From NCBI GenBank assembly GCA_948678575.1, contig CAPPGO010000011.1:1-64000 (forward strand): 64,000 nt of DNA, given 5' to 3'. The notes beneath the pieces are model-generated. The model saw nothing but the letters and a program-made list of their open reading frames with translations, made no database searches and was not told where the DNA came from. How positions within the stretch are numbered: the first letter of the stretch is position 1; each line of letters starts with the position of its first letter. The DNA comes from an uncultured Clostridia bacterium (GTDB taxonomy: Bacteria; Bacillota; Clostridia; TANB77; CAG-508). This document shows, one piece after another, positions 44,587 to 54,153 of this stretch. The translations under genes and the position numbers were made by a program.

Positions 44587-47500
44587 TTATAAAAGTTCAA
44601 TATTAGAATTTCCTGCTAATTCCCTAAAAATATTTAATATTTTTTCATCCATCAATATTGCTCCACATGGCTTGATTTCTTCACCTTCTCTAATAGAAAA
44701 TTTCACATTAGCTCTTTCTCCTGAAAAGAATTTTATTGCACCACGCAATTTATTTTTCTTATCTTCATCAAAATCTGTAATATCTACTACAATTGTTTTA
44801 ATAGTTTTTAGAGATTTGTTTTCATTGTTATTTTCATTAAATTCACTTATTCTAGATGCAACTATTTTTACTGGTTCATCCTCTCTTATACTAACTCTCC
44901 CCTCTACCAAAACAATATTATCTTCTAATAATATTGTAGAAGCTCTTGAATAAACACTATCAAAGACAATTACTTCTATTTGCCCATGTAAATCTTCAAT
45001 AGTTATAAATGCCATAATTGTATTCTTTTTGGTAAATTTCTTTTTTATCTTACTTACAATTCCAGCATATTTAACTGGTTGTCCATCTTTATATTCTTTA
45101 CTATATCCATACTCTGCAATTTCATCATTTATCTGCAAAATTTTCAAAGAATTTATATCTGATTGCTCTTCTATATGAACTTTATATTTATCTAATGGAT
45201 GACCTGAAATGTACAAACCTAACATATCTTTTTCTTGACTTAATAAATCTCTTGTTTCCATTTCTGGCATTTCTGTGAAAGAATATTTTGCTGTTTCTTC
45301 TACCTCTTCTGTTTCTGATATAATATCAAACATTGAAACTTGATTTTCCATCATATTTTTTGATATTTGATTTATACTATCAATTATTTTCTCAAAAGAA
45401 GCTAATAAAGTTGCTCTATTTTTTCCAAAATTGTCAAAAGCACCTGCTTTGATTAAACTTTCAACACATTTTTTATTAATATTTGAATCTTTTATTCTTT
45501 CACAAAAAGATGTGAAATTTTCAAACTTTCCATTTTTATTTCTTTCTTCAACTATTGCATCTACTGCACTAATGCCAACATTTTTAATAGTACCAAGTCC
45601 AAACCTAATTTTATTGTCAGAAACTGTAAATTTTGTATCACTTTCATTAATATCTGGTTTTAAAATTTCAATATTTAAGTTTTTACATTCATCTATGTAA
45701 ATAGGTATTTTATCTAAATTACCTAAAAAGCTATTTAATGTAGCTGCCATTAATTCTTCTTTGTAATATCTTTTCAAATAAGCTGTTCTATAAGATACTA
45801 CTGCATATGCTGCTGCATGAGATTTGTTAAATGCATATTTAGCAAATTCTGCCATTTCATCAAATATTTTATTTGCAGAAACTTCATCAATTCCATTTCT
45901 TACACAACCTGGAACTATAACCTTTCCTTCTTCATCAACTTGCCCATTAATAAAAACCTCACGCTCTTTTGCCATTACATCTAGCTTTTTCTTTCCCATG
46001 GCACGACGAACTAAATCAGCTCTTCCTAATGAGTATCCAGCTAAATCTCTAACTATTTGCATAACTTGCTCTTGATATACCATACAACCATAAGTTACAT
46101 TTAAAATTGGCTCTAAGGCTGGATGTGTATATTCATTATGCCCTGGTGACAATTTACCTTTTATATATCTTGGAATTTGATCCATAGGTCCTGGTCTGTA
46201 TAAAGAAACACCAGCAATCAAGTCTTCTAAGCAGTCTGGTTTTAACTCTTTCATAAAAGATGTCATACCAGCACTTTCGAATTGAAATATTCCATAAGTT
46301 TTTCCTTCTTGCCAAAGTTTATATACTTCTGGATCATTCATTTCTTGATCAAATTGTACATCTATTCCTCTATTTTTCTTAACTAATTTTTTACAATCTT
46401 CTATAACAGTTAAAGTTCTAAGTCCCAAGAAATCCATTTTTAATAATCCAAGTTGTTCAAGTAATGTCATAGTATATTCAGCAACAACATTACCATCATT
46501 AACATATAATGGAACATAGGTATCAACTGGATCTTTTGTTATAACAACACCACAAGCATGTGTTGAAGCATTCCTTGGCATACCTTCTAAACCTTTTGCA
46601 ATTTCTATTATTCTTCTTGTAATCTCGTCTTGTTCATATAATTCTTTAAGCTCTCTGTTTTGTTCTAAGGCTTTCTCTAATGTCATATGTATTTCAAAAG
46701 GTATCATTTTTGCTATTTTGTCAACATCGTTATAAGGAATATCCAAAACTCGTCCTACATCTCTTATAACACTTCTAGCTGACATAGTTCCAAAAGTTAT
46801 AATTTGTGAAACATGGTCTGCACCATATTTTCTAGCAACATAATCAATTACTTCGCCTCTTCTTTCATAACAAAAATCGACATCAAAATCTGGCATACTA
46901 ACTCTTTCTGGATTTAAAAATCTTTCAAAAAGTAGTTGATATTTTATTGGGTCAATATCTGTTATCCCTATTGCATAAGCTAGAATTGAACCAGCTCCTG
47001 AACCACGCCCTGGTCCTACTGAAATTCCAACTGATTTAGCATAATGAATAAAATCCCATACAATAAGATAATAGTCAACATATCCCATTTTTTCTATTAT
47101 ATTGAACTCATATTCTGCTCTATCTAAAATTTCTTTACTAGGATTTTCTCCATATCGTTCTTTTATCCCATCATCACATAATTTTTTAAAATATTCACTA
47201 TGAGTTTTAAATTCTGGTGGTACATCATAATTTGGAAGTTTAGTAACACCAAATTCAAATTCGAAATTACACTTATCTGCAATTTTAATAGTATTTTCGA
47301 TTGCTTCTGGTACATTAGAAAAATAATCTGCCATTTCTTCTGGTGTTTTTATATAAAATTCATCAGTTTCAAAACGCATTCGATTTTCATCTGTAATTTT
47401 TTTACCTGTTTGTATACAAAGTAAAATTTCATGATTATAACTATCTTCTTGTCTTAAATAATGTGCATCATTTGTTGCTACTAGTGGAATATCTAGTTCT

Positions 47501-48081
47501 CTTGAAAGTGTTATCAACTTTTGATTAACCAGCACTTGTTTAGATAATCCATTATTTTGGATTTCCAAATAATAATCTTCTTTAAATATATTCTTAAACC
47601 ATAAAGCTGTTTCTTTTGCTTTTTCCATGTCATCTGCTAATATAGCTTGATTTACAGCTCCTGCTAAGCATGCACTAAGTGCAATTAACCCCTCATGATA
47701 TTTTTCAAGAATTTCTAAATCTATACGTGGTTTATAATAATATCCATCTGTAAAAGAAAGAGATACAAGTTTAATTAAATTTTGATATCCTTTATTATTT
47801 TTTGCCAATAAAATTAAGTGAGAATATCTATCATCAATTCCATTTTCTTTCTGCAATCTACTTCTTGATGCAACATAAACTTCGCATCCAATAATAGGTT
47901 TTATTCCCTCTTTTTGACAAGCTTGAAAAAAACTAACTGCACCAAACATAACTCCATGGTCTGTAAGTGCAATAGCTTTCATTCCAAGCTCCTTAGCTCT
48001 CTTTGGTAAGTCTTCAATTCTACACATTCCATCTAATAAACTGTATTCACTATGAACATGCAAGTGTACAAAATCTGTCAT
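44587..48081 (-). CDS. dnaE: DNA polymerase III subunit alpha
   Basis: 1164 residues: PHP domain (VHLHVHSEYSLLDGMCRIEDL), catalytic palm with GPGRGSGAGSILAYAIGITDIDPIKYQLLFERFLNPERVSMPDFDVDF (three Asp), fingers, helix-hairpin-helix, and a C-terminal OB fold (KKNTIMAFITIEDLHGQIEVIVF). DnaE-type polymerase; Clostridia also have PolC, which is not in this window. In nearly 1200 codons there is no in-frame CGG. Confidence 0.97.
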   Translation of the reverse strand: MTDFVHLHVHSEYSLLDGMCRIEDLPKRAKELGMKAIALTDHGVMFGAVSFFQACQKEGIKPIIGCEVYVASRSRLQKENGIDDRYSHLILLAKNNKGYQNLIKLVSLSFTDGYYYKPRIDLEILEKYHEGLIALSACLAGAVNQAILADDMEKAKETALWFKNIFKEDYYLEIQNNGLSKQVLVNQKLITLSRELDIPLVATNDAHYLRQEDSYNHEILLCIQTGKKITDENRMRFETDEFYIKTPEEMADYFSNVPEAIENTIKIADKCNFEFEFGVTKLPNYDVPPEFKTHSEYFKKLCDDGIKERYGENPSKEILDRAEYEFNIIEKMGYVDYYLIVWDFIHYAKSVGISVGPGRGSGAGSILAYAIGITDIDPIKYQLLFERFLNPERVSMPDFDVDFCYERRGEVIDYVARKYGADHVSQIITFGTMSARSVIRDVGRVLDIPYNDVDKIAKMIPFEIHMTLEKALEQNRELKELYEQDEITRRIIEIAKGLEGMPRNASTHACGVVITKDPVDTYVPLYVNDGNVVAEYTMTLLEQLGLLKMDFLGLRTLTVIEDCKKLVKKNRGIDVQFDQEMNDPEVYKLWQEGKTYGIFQFESAGMTSFMKELKPDCLEDLIAGVSLYRPGPMDQIPRYIKGKLSPGHNEYTHPALEPILNVTYGCMVYQEQVMQIVRDLAGYSLGRADLVRRAMGKKKLDVMAKEREVFINGQVDEEGKVIVPGCVRNGIDEVSANKIFDEMAEFAKYAFNKSHAAAYAVVSYRTAYLKRYYKEELMAATLNSFLGNLDKIPIYIDECKNLNIEILKPDINESDTKFTVSDNKIRFGLGTIKNVGISAVDAIVEERNKNGKFENFTSFCERIKDSNINKKCVESLIKAGAFDNFGKNRATLLASFEKIIDSINQISKNMMENQVSMFDIISETEEVEETAKYSFTEMPEMETRDLLSQEKDMLGLYISGHPLDKYKVHIEEQSDINSLKILQINDEIAEYGYSKEYKDGQPVKYAGIVSKIKKKFTKKNTIMAFITIEDLHGQIEVIVFDSVYSRASTILLEDNIVLVEGRVSIREDEPVKIVASRISEFNENNNENKSLKTIKTIVVDITDFDEDKKNKLRGAIKFFSGERANVKFSIREGEEIKPCGAILMDEKILNIFRELAGNSNIELL

Positions 48082-48124
48082 ACTTATTCTCCTAATCTTG
48101 CAATACTTTTTGCTATGTCGTATC

Positions 48125-48358
48125 TTATAATACTTTTATTATTTCTCCAACAATTTTACCAGAAGTTGGGACTTGTAAAATTTCAAATTTAGAAACTTTA
48201 TCTCCAAATTTAATTTCTACAATATCACCAACTTTAACTTCATAACTTGGTTTTACAACTTTTCCATTTATGGATATTCTACCACTATCTGCTGCATCAT
48301 TAGCAACCGTTCTGCGTTTTATTATTCTACTAACTTTTAAAAATTTATCTAATCTCAT
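48125..48358 (-). CDS. rqcP: RNA-binding S4 protein RqcP (YabO/Hsp15-like)
   Basis: 77 residues, an isolated S4 domain: RLDKFLKVSRIIKRRTVANDAADSGRISINGKVVKPSYEVKVGDIVEI. The family binds stalled 50S-peptidyl-tRNA and helps alanine tailing in ribosome quality control. Its start overlaps the end of the alarmone synthetase gene by 14 bases. Confidence 0.9.
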   Translation of the reverse strand: MRLDKFLKVSRIIKRRTVANDAADSGRISINGKVVKPSYEVKVGDIVEIKFGDKVSKFEILQVPTSGKIVGEIIKVL

Positions 48359-49103
48359 TTTTCTTTCCTTCGCTATTCATTAAAAGTACTTTTTCCAATT
48401 TTTCAATCAATTTTATTTGATTTATTTGTTCGGGTTCATTTTTTTCCATACTTTCAGTTAATTGTTTCATTGTTTCTTCACCTAATTTTGACATTTTGGT
48501 ATCTAATTTATTTATCATTCTTGCACATGAAATTAACTCCTTGGAAATATTCTTAGGAACTCCATTTTCATATTTATATTTTATCTTATGTTCCAAACTA
48601 GCCCAAAAATCCATTGCAATAGTTCTAATTTGAATTTCTACTTTAACATCTACTGTTCCATTAGAAAAAGTAACTGGAACTAAAACTATTAAATGGAAAC
48701 TGGAATATCCACTAGCTTTTGGCGTTTTAATATAATCTTTTTTCTCTATAATTTTTAAATCTTCTGATCTTTCAAACATTTCTACAATTCTGTAAATATC
48801 TGGTAAAAAAGAACATATAATACGAATTCCTGCCACATCATTTATGTAATTTACCATATTATTATAGGTAACTCCCATACCTTTTCTTTCCATTTTCTTT
48901 ATGATACTTTCAGGTGTTTTTACTCTTGTTTTTATGTGTTCTATTGGGTTATATTTATATAAAGTTTGAAATTCATCACTCAAAATATTTACTTTTGTTT
49001 CAATTTCTTTAAGCGCTGAGTTATACATAAGCATAATTTTTTTAAATTCAGCAGTTCCATTTTTAATATCATCTAAATTTATAACTATACTATTATCTTT
49101 CAA
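48345..49103 (-). CDS. Small alarmone synthetase (RelQ/YjbM-like)
   Basis: 252 residues. RelA_SpoT nucleotidyltransferase domain (about 60-190) with PESIIKKMERKG, NDVAGIRIICSF, KTPKASGYSSFHLIV and VEIQIRTIAMDFWASLEHKIKYK. No hydrolase or regulatory domains, so it makes (p)ppGpp only. Followed by rqcP. Confidence 0.92.
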   Translation of the reverse strand: MKDNSIVINLDDIKNGTAEFKKIMLMYNSALKEIETKVNILSDEFQTLYKYNPIEHIKTRVKTPESIIKKMERKGMGVTYNNMVNYINDVAGIRIICSFLPDIYRIVEMFERSEDLKIIEKKDYIKTPKASGYSSFHLIVLVPVTFSNGTVDVKVEIQIRTIAMDFWASLEHKIKYKYENGVPKNISKELISCARMINKLDTKMSKLGEETMKQLTESMEKNEPEQINQIKLIEKLEKVLLMNSEGKKNEIR

Positions 49104-49181
49104 ATCTTACCTCCTTGATTTGATAATATATTATATATAATGTATTAAAACTATATTAAAATTCTGTGAAATTTTAGTGAA

Positions 49182-49868
49182 TTATTTTCTCTTTAAAGTT
49201 TTAAGAAACTCTTTCTGTTCCTTACTTATTCTATATGATTCACGCATTTTTTGAATTGCTTTATTATGTGTAAAATTATCTAAATTATTATTTTGTAAAT
49301 ATTTTATTGCTTTATCATTAAATTTTGTTGCTATTTCTGCTATTGTCCAAGCAACTGCCATTTTTACATAATATCCATCATGATGTATTTTATCTAATTC
49401 TTTTATAACTTTATCAACATATTCTTCTGTTATAAAATAATCTAACATCATAATTACAGCAAAACGAATGTCAAATTCCTTATCAGATTTTGTATATGGA
49501 ATAATAAAATTCCATGCTAATTCTAATTCATCATTTTTAGGCTTTAATGTTGGTGTAAAAGTGTCTGAAATAGCCCAACTATCGATTTTAGGTACAAATT
49601 CTTTTATATATGGTATCTTTTCAGAAAATGATATTTTAGAATATGCAATAACTAACCCTTGTAATAAGACGCCTTCAAAATATTGGTCTGTACTATTATC
49701 TAAAACTTTTTGCAAACCATATTCTTTCAGCAAAGTTTGAGCTAATTTCCTCAATTCTGGAACACGAATGCCAAGCATTTCTTTTTGTGTATCAGGGCAA
49801 AGTTTACTATTAAATTCTTTGTATTCTTTATCTGAAAATTCTAATAATTTTTCTTCTACAAATGTCAT
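49182..49868 (-). CDS. AlkD-like HEAT-repeat DNA alkylation repair protein
   Basis: 228 residues of helical HEAT-like repeats. Family features include VRVPELRKLAQTLLKEYG, DSWAISDTFTPTLK (with the Trp-Asp pair that faces DNA) and YYVKMAVAWTIAEIATKFNDKAIKYLQ. AlkD-type glycosylases remove bulky or positively charged alkylated bases. It lies 9 bases downstream of rlmH. Confidence 0.9.
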   Translation of the reverse strand: MTFVEEKLLEFSDKEYKEFNSKLCPDTQKEMLGIRVPELRKLAQTLLKEYGLQKVLDNSTDQYFEGVLLQGLVIAYSKISFSEKIPYIKEFVPKIDSWAISDTFTPTLKPKNDELELAWNFIIPYTKSDKEFDIRFAVIMMLDYFITEEYVDKVIKELDKIHHDGYYVKMAVAWTIAEIATKFNDKAIKYLQNNNLDNFTHNKAIQKMRESYRISKEQKEFLKTLKRK

Positions 49869-49876
49869 ATTTGCTC

Positions 49877-50359
49877 CTATCTATGGTATGTTTCATTATT
49901 TAGTATTTTAAATCCTCTAAAAATTTGTTCAAGTAAGAATACTCTTATTAATTGGTGTGGAAATGTCATTTTTGAAAAACAAATCTTTTCTTTGCACATA
50001 TTTAAAAGTTCTTGTGATATTCCCAAACTTCCTCCAATAATGAAAGTAATTGAACTATTATAATTTACAGAAATATCTTCAATTTTCTTTGAAAATTCTT
50101 CTGAAGTTAATTGTTTCCCACTTAAATCCAAACAAATTAAATATGTATCTTTTGGAAGTTTGTTTATCATTAACTTTCCTTCTTTATCTTTTATAGCTAT
50201 TTCAAGATTTAGATTTAATTTATCTGGTATTTTTTCATCTGGAATTTCTATAATATTTAAGTTACAATACTTAGACAATCTCTTAGAATATTCTCCAATT
50301 GCATCTTTTAAATAATTTTCTTTGATTTTTCCAGCACAAATAATATTTATTGTTAGCAT
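49877..50359 (-). CDS. rlmH: 23S rRNA pseudouridine-1915 N3-methyltransferase RlmH
   Basis: 160 residues from ATG 50359, preceded by AAAGGAGA; an upstream in-frame ATG at 50410 would add a non-family extension. SPOUT fold with IICAGKIKENYLKDAIGEYSKRLSKY and the SAM-binding knot FIIGGSLGISQELLN...SKMTFPHQLIRVFLLEQIFRGFKI. It modifies helix 69 on assembled ribosomes. Confidence 0.95.
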   Translation of the reverse strand: MLTINIICAGKIKENYLKDAIGEYSKRLSKYCNLNIIEIPDEKIPDKLNLNLEIAIKDKEGKLMINKLPKDTYLICLDLSGKQLTSEEFSKKIEDISVNYNSSITFIIGGSLGISQELLNMCKEKICFSKMTFPHQLIRVFLLEQIFRGFKILNNETYHR

Positions 50360-50411
50360 TTTTTCTCCTTTTTCCAAAATAAGATTATCATATTTATTTT
50401 TTTTTTTCAAT

Positions 50412-50440
50412 ACAAAAAGACAGGTTATCCTGTCTTTCGT
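50412..50440. terminator. Terminator downstream of the LRR pilin-like gene
   Basis: AAAAAGACAGG/CCTGTCTTT hairpin, T-rich on the minus strand. Confidence 0.7.
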
Positions 50441-50453
50441 TTTCTAATTTCTG

Positions 50454-53240
50454 CTAAAATCCACTATATTCTTCCCAATTTCTTATTTTTCTTAATTCTT
50501 CTATGTCATATATATCATTATCTTCAATATACACTTTTCTTAAAGCACCTTTTTTATTTAAATCGACAAGAATATCAACATTACTATATGGTACACTATC
50601 TGCATAAGAAATATCTTGAATTAGATTATTTTCTACATTTAAAATTTTCAACTGATTCAAATTCTTCACCGCATCTAAGCCTATAATATTATTATTTTTC
50701 AAATTTAATTGTTTTAAATTTCTTAAATTTTTTATTCCATCAATATTGTTAATTTTTGCTCCTGGGCAGTCAATTACCTCTAAATTACTACAATTTGCTA
50801 AAAAATTCAAATTATTTATCAAAGTATTATAGGTATAAAATTTTTTTAAGTTTTCAAATCCATTTGAAAAATCCAAGGTATCAAAACAATGATCATAATT
50901 GCAACTTTTTGATTCTTCTATACTATATTCACCATTTTTCCACCTATTCCAAAAACCTAACAATATTTCTTCTACATTTGCATTATTTAATCTATTCAAA
51001 CATTCTCCTGCATTAAGTCCAATCGCATCTATATTATTTTTTTCATCTTTATATGTTGAAAGTGTATCTGCTTTCCAATCACCATACATAGAATTAAACA
51101 TTTTTATTTTTATTCCATATTTTTCTACATTCAAACACATACTTGCAAGTGTGTTTATGTCACGAGATTCTAATTGTAATATATTAATTTCTTTGCAAGA
51201 ACTATAATCAAAAACATTATTATTTAATCTAATACTAGATACTTTTGGAGGTAAAACAACTTTATATGCTGTACTTTCAGAAAATCCAATGTCCACCGAA
51301 TTTACACAAGCTGATAAATCGATAGTCCCTTTATATGATAATCCTGTTAATTCTAAACCAGTTAAATTTGTACATTGATTTAATTTTGAAGCTAATTCTC
51401 CAATTCTCATTCCACCCAAAGCATAATATTCTATTGTTCCTGTTATATCTCTTTTTAGTCCACTTAAAGTTTTTTGCATACAAGTCAAATCTATATCGGG
51501 ATTATTACATTCAATTCCAACAATCTTATTACAATATGTATCCAAAACAGATACACTAGTTCCAGTTACCCCAGTATCTTTAAAAAGAATTTCTTTTAAA
51601 TTTGGTGTATTTTGCACAAATTCTAAGCTCGTTAAATTTGTACATCCATTTAAATTAACAGAAATTAAATTTGGAAATTGTTTTAGTAAAAGATTTATTT
51701 TATTATTACTTAATTGTGGATTATTTTGTAATTGTATAGCTTTTACTTCATTTTTTGCACTTGTACTTAAATTTTCCAATGACACAATTTCAGGAGAAGT
51801 ATCTGTTAATGTTTTATCTCCCAATAAATATATAGATTTCGAAGCTAAATTTTTCTGATATTTTCCATCTATATTTTTCTGAAATTTATATGCATTATTA
51901 TATATATCAGCAATACAAGAAACTTCACTCTCCAATAATGATGGACAACCTGCTAAATAAAAATAATCATATATTTTTATATGAGTTGATAATCCAGACA
52001 AATATTTCAAGTCTTTATTATTGCTTAAATTTACTCCTAATAATTCTGTTTTTCCTGTTAAAGAACCTAGTGCTTGTCTTCCATTTTCAATGTCATCTGT
52101 CAAATTATTTCCATAAGCTATTAAAAACTGTAATTGATTCATATTAGAACAAGCGACATACAAAGATTCTATAATATTATTATATATTTCTAAATTAGTT
52201 ACATTGCTGAAATTTTCTAAACAATCTATATCTTTAATATTGTTGCTATATAATTTTATTGTTTTAACAGCCTTTTTACTTGCATCCGTTAATTCGCCTA
52301 ATTTTGAAACATCAGAAACTTCTTTTTCAGAATTTATTATAGCTATGCTATTTAGATTAGTATAGTCTGTATTTTTCATACTTGTCAATATCTTTGAAAT
52401 TTCATCATTTGTTGTTTTTTCTATTTTTAAATCTTCCAAAGTTTTTATTGAAGCAAGTTCAGAAGTATCTTCTATAACAGTATTATATAAAGTTATTTTT
52501 CTTAATTTACTAATATTTTCAATTCCAGATAGATTTTTGAAATTAACATTTTTTAAAACTAATTCTTGTAAACTTATAAAGTTATATAATTTTGATAACT
52601 CTTTTATTCCACTTTCCTCATCAATTGTAAGTGTTGAAATTTTCTTAATATCATTAGCTGTAACATTTTCTTCATCATTGCCATTAATTAATTTAGCATA
52701 CTCACTATTAGCAGAAAAAATTTCTCTATTGGGATCATCTTTATCTATATTAACATTACCTACTATATTATTACTACCATTTTTGCAATAATATACTTTT
52801 AAATCACTCGTAACTCCATAAACATCATTTAAAGTTGAATATGCTTGATAACTTTTATCTCCTGCTTCTCCACCTTTTACCTGAGCCTTTAATTCTTCTG
52901 GTAATCCATCTTTATTTATAAGATAATATACCATTCCTCTTTTATCTACTATATATCCCAAAGGTGGATTGTAAAACCAATTAGGTTGATCATTTTTCAA
53001 ACAAAATAAAGGTGCTTCATCTGAATCTAAAAATTCAGATATATTAGAAGCATAATATTCATTAAAATATTCCTCTAATATTGCACAACCTTGTAAATAA
53101 ACCGTTTTTTGCGCTTGTGTTATTATTCCATTATCTCCAACAATTGCATTTATTGAAACACCTGCTAAGATTAGCATTATGATTATTGTTATCACCAATG
53201 CTATCAAAGTTATTCCGTTTTGATTGTTTAAAAAAATCAT
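50454..53240 (-). CDS. Pilin-like leucine-rich-repeat surface protein
   Basis: 928 residues. Prepilin-type N-terminus NNQNG-ITLIALVITIIIMLILAGVSINAIVGDNG, nearly identical to the protein at 2395, with processing Gly at about residue 9. A linker of about 190 residues leads to many LRR-like units (LxxLxxLxNLxxLxLxxNxI; e.g. FENLKKFYTYNTLINNLNFLANCSNLEVIDCPGAKINNIDGIKNLRNLKQLNLKNNNI, given in part) to the C-terminus. The shared leader gives export through the pilin route and the LRR suggests protein binding. Here the Gly before ITLIAL is plain GGA (AAC GGA), so no recoding is needed. The structured leader upstream is shared with the other gene. Confidence 0.85.
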   Translation of the reverse strand: MIFLNNQNGITLIALVITIIIMLILAGVSINAIVGDNGIITQAQKTVYLQGCAILEEYFNEYYASNISEFLDSDEAPLFCLKNDQPNWFYNPPLGYIVDKRGMVYYLINKDGLPEELKAQVKGGEAGDKSYQAYSTLNDVYGVTSDLKVYYCKNGSNNIVGNVNIDKDDPNREIFSANSEYAKLINGNDEENVTANDIKKISTLTIDEESGIKELSKLYNFISLQELVLKNVNFKNLSGIENISKLRKITLYNTVIEDTSELASIKTLEDLKIEKTTNDEISKILTSMKNTDYTNLNSIAIINSEKEVSDVSKLGELTDASKKAVKTIKLYSNNIKDIDCLENFSNVTNLEIYNNIIESLYVACSNMNQLQFLIAYGNNLTDDIENGRQALGSLTGKTELLGVNLSNNKDLKYLSGLSTHIKIYDYFYLAGCPSLLESEVSCIADIYNNAYKFQKNIDGKYQKNLASKSIYLLGDKTLTDTSPEIVSLENLSTSAKNEVKAIQLQNNPQLSNNKINLLLKQFPNLISVNLNGCTNLTSLEFVQNTPNLKEILFKDTGVTGTSVSVLDTYCNKIVGIECNNPDIDLTCMQKTLSGLKRDITGTIEYYALGGMRIGELASKLNQCTNLTGLELTGLSYKGTIDLSACVNSVDIGFSESTAYKVVLPPKVSSIRLNNNVFDYSSCKEINILQLESRDINTLASMCLNVEKYGIKIKMFNSMYGDWKADTLSTYKDEKNNIDAIGLNAGECLNRLNNANVEEILLGFWNRWKNGEYSIEESKSCNYDHCFDTLDFSNGFENLKKFYTYNTLINNLNFLANCSNLEVIDCPGAKINNIDGIKNLRNLKQLNLKNNNIIGLDAVKNLNQLKILNVENNLIQDISYADSVPYSNVDILVDLNKKGALRKVYIEDNDIYDIEELRKIRNWEEYSGF

Positions 53241-53307
53241 TCTTTGTTTTCCTTCTGTTCCTCTTTTGTTTACACATTTTTCTTTTCCTTTCTCTTTAAA
53301 TATATGA

Positions 53308-53466
53308 GTTGGAAAATAATTTTAATTTTGATTAAACTTTTTTGTATTTCTGAAATACATTTTAGCTAATTTCAAAACTTATCTGTTTTCCAACCTTTTG
53401 TACACAAAATTTAAAAGTGTTCTACACTTTTATTGGTATAATCAGAAGGAAAACCACCTCTGATTA
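53308..53466 (-). promoter_or_regulatory. Structured 5' leader of the LRR pilin-like gene
   Basis: Reading leftward: hairpin H3 (53439-53466, loop AGGAAAACCACC in plus sense), hairpin II (53413-53431, AAAAGTGT arms), TGTACACAAAAT (53399-53410), and a long-range stem GTTGGAAAA (53308-53316) / TTTTCCAAC (53386-53394). Order and spacing match 2418-2520. Confidence 0.55.
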
Positions 53467-53482
53467 TTTACATAATATTTTT

Positions 53483-53503
53483 CGTTAATATGTAATATTA
53501 ACG
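53483..53503. repeat. Palindrome CGTTAATAT-GTA-ATATTAACG
   Basis: A 9-bp palindrome identical in arms to those at 60-80 and 53651-53671. With the one at 53651 it flanks a 168-nt segment in inverted orientation. Confidence 0.65.
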
Positions 53504-53559
53504 AAAACAGTGAATTTAATATATATCAGTAATTGCAATACATTCATTAATTTCAAGTA

Positions 53560-53590
53560 ATAAAAAAAGAGCAAAAAAATTGCTCTAAAA
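53560..53590 (-). terminator. Terminator directly after repeat copy B
   Basis: GAGCAA/TTGCTC hairpin followed on the minus strand by seven T. A leftward transcript of the repeat would end here, giving a possible small RNA of about 110 nt. Confidence 0.6.
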
Positions 53591-53591
53591 A

Positions 53592-53676
53592 ATTATTATG
53601 GAAAGCTTGACTTCTTACAAATTTATATGTATTATAATTTTGTAATAGGTCGTTAATATTACATATTAACGAAAAA
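53592..53676. repeat. Dispersed intergenic repeat, copy B
   Basis: Matches bases 1-85 with six differences and contains the palindrome 53651-53671. Both copies lie in the leftward intergenic space near a pilin-like gene. A TTGACT and TATAAT pair occurs in plus sense but with a 20-nt spacer, so it is not a convincing promoter. Confidence 0.75.
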
Positions 53677-53708
53677 ACTTATATTTCAAAAATTTTATTT
53701 ATATAATT

Positions 53709-53742
53709 TTAAAAAAAGTTTGCATTTTTTTGCAAACTTTTT
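53709..53742. terminator. Terminator of cdd
   Basis: AAAAAAGTTTGCA/TGCAAACTTTTTT hairpin, 7 bases past the cdd stop codon. Confidence 0.8.
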
Positions 53743-53748
53743 TCACAA

Positions 53749-54147
53749 CTATTTGTTTCCATCAAAAGAATATGGTAATAATTCATCCATTGCATATTCT
53801 TCTATTTTATCGTTATAAGCTGTATATATCTTAAAATCTTTATCTGTATATTGACTTATGAATTGTCTACAATATCCACATGGTAAACATCTTTCATAAT
53901 CATCTCCACCTTTTGGAGCACCAATAACTACAATTCGTTCAAAATCTGTTTCACCTTCTGAAATTGCCTTTACAAAAGCTACTCTTTCTGCACAAATAGA
54001 TTGTATGCCTTGATTTTCTACATTACAACCTGTATATTTATTTCCATTTTTGCATTTCAATACTGCTCCTACATTATATGTTGTAGATTTAGCATTATCT
54101 CTAGCGATTCTTGCCATTTTCAAATCTTCTGTTAAATTAATCATCAT
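53749..54147 (-). CDS. cdd: Cytidine deaminase
   Basis: 132 residues. Zinc site CNVENQGIQSICAERVAFVKAI (C-x-E motif with catalytic Glu) and PCGYCRQ. The family deaminates cytidine and deoxycytidine for salvage. Start region has two adjacent ATG codons (54147, 54144); AGGAGG lies just upstream. Confidence 0.93.
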   Translation of the reverse strand: MMINLTEDLKMARIARDNAKSTTYNVGAVLKCKNGNKYTGCNVENQGIQSICAERVAFVKAISEGETDFERIVVIGAPKGGDDYERCLPCGYCRQFISQYTDKDFKIYTAYNDKIEEYAMDELLPYSFDGNK

Positions 54148-54153
54148 ATCCTC

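Noticed and set aside
53607..53638. Promoter TTGACT / TATAAT inside repeat copy B
   Set aside because: The spacer is 20 nt and copy A has TATAGT, so a sigma-A promoter is unlikely.
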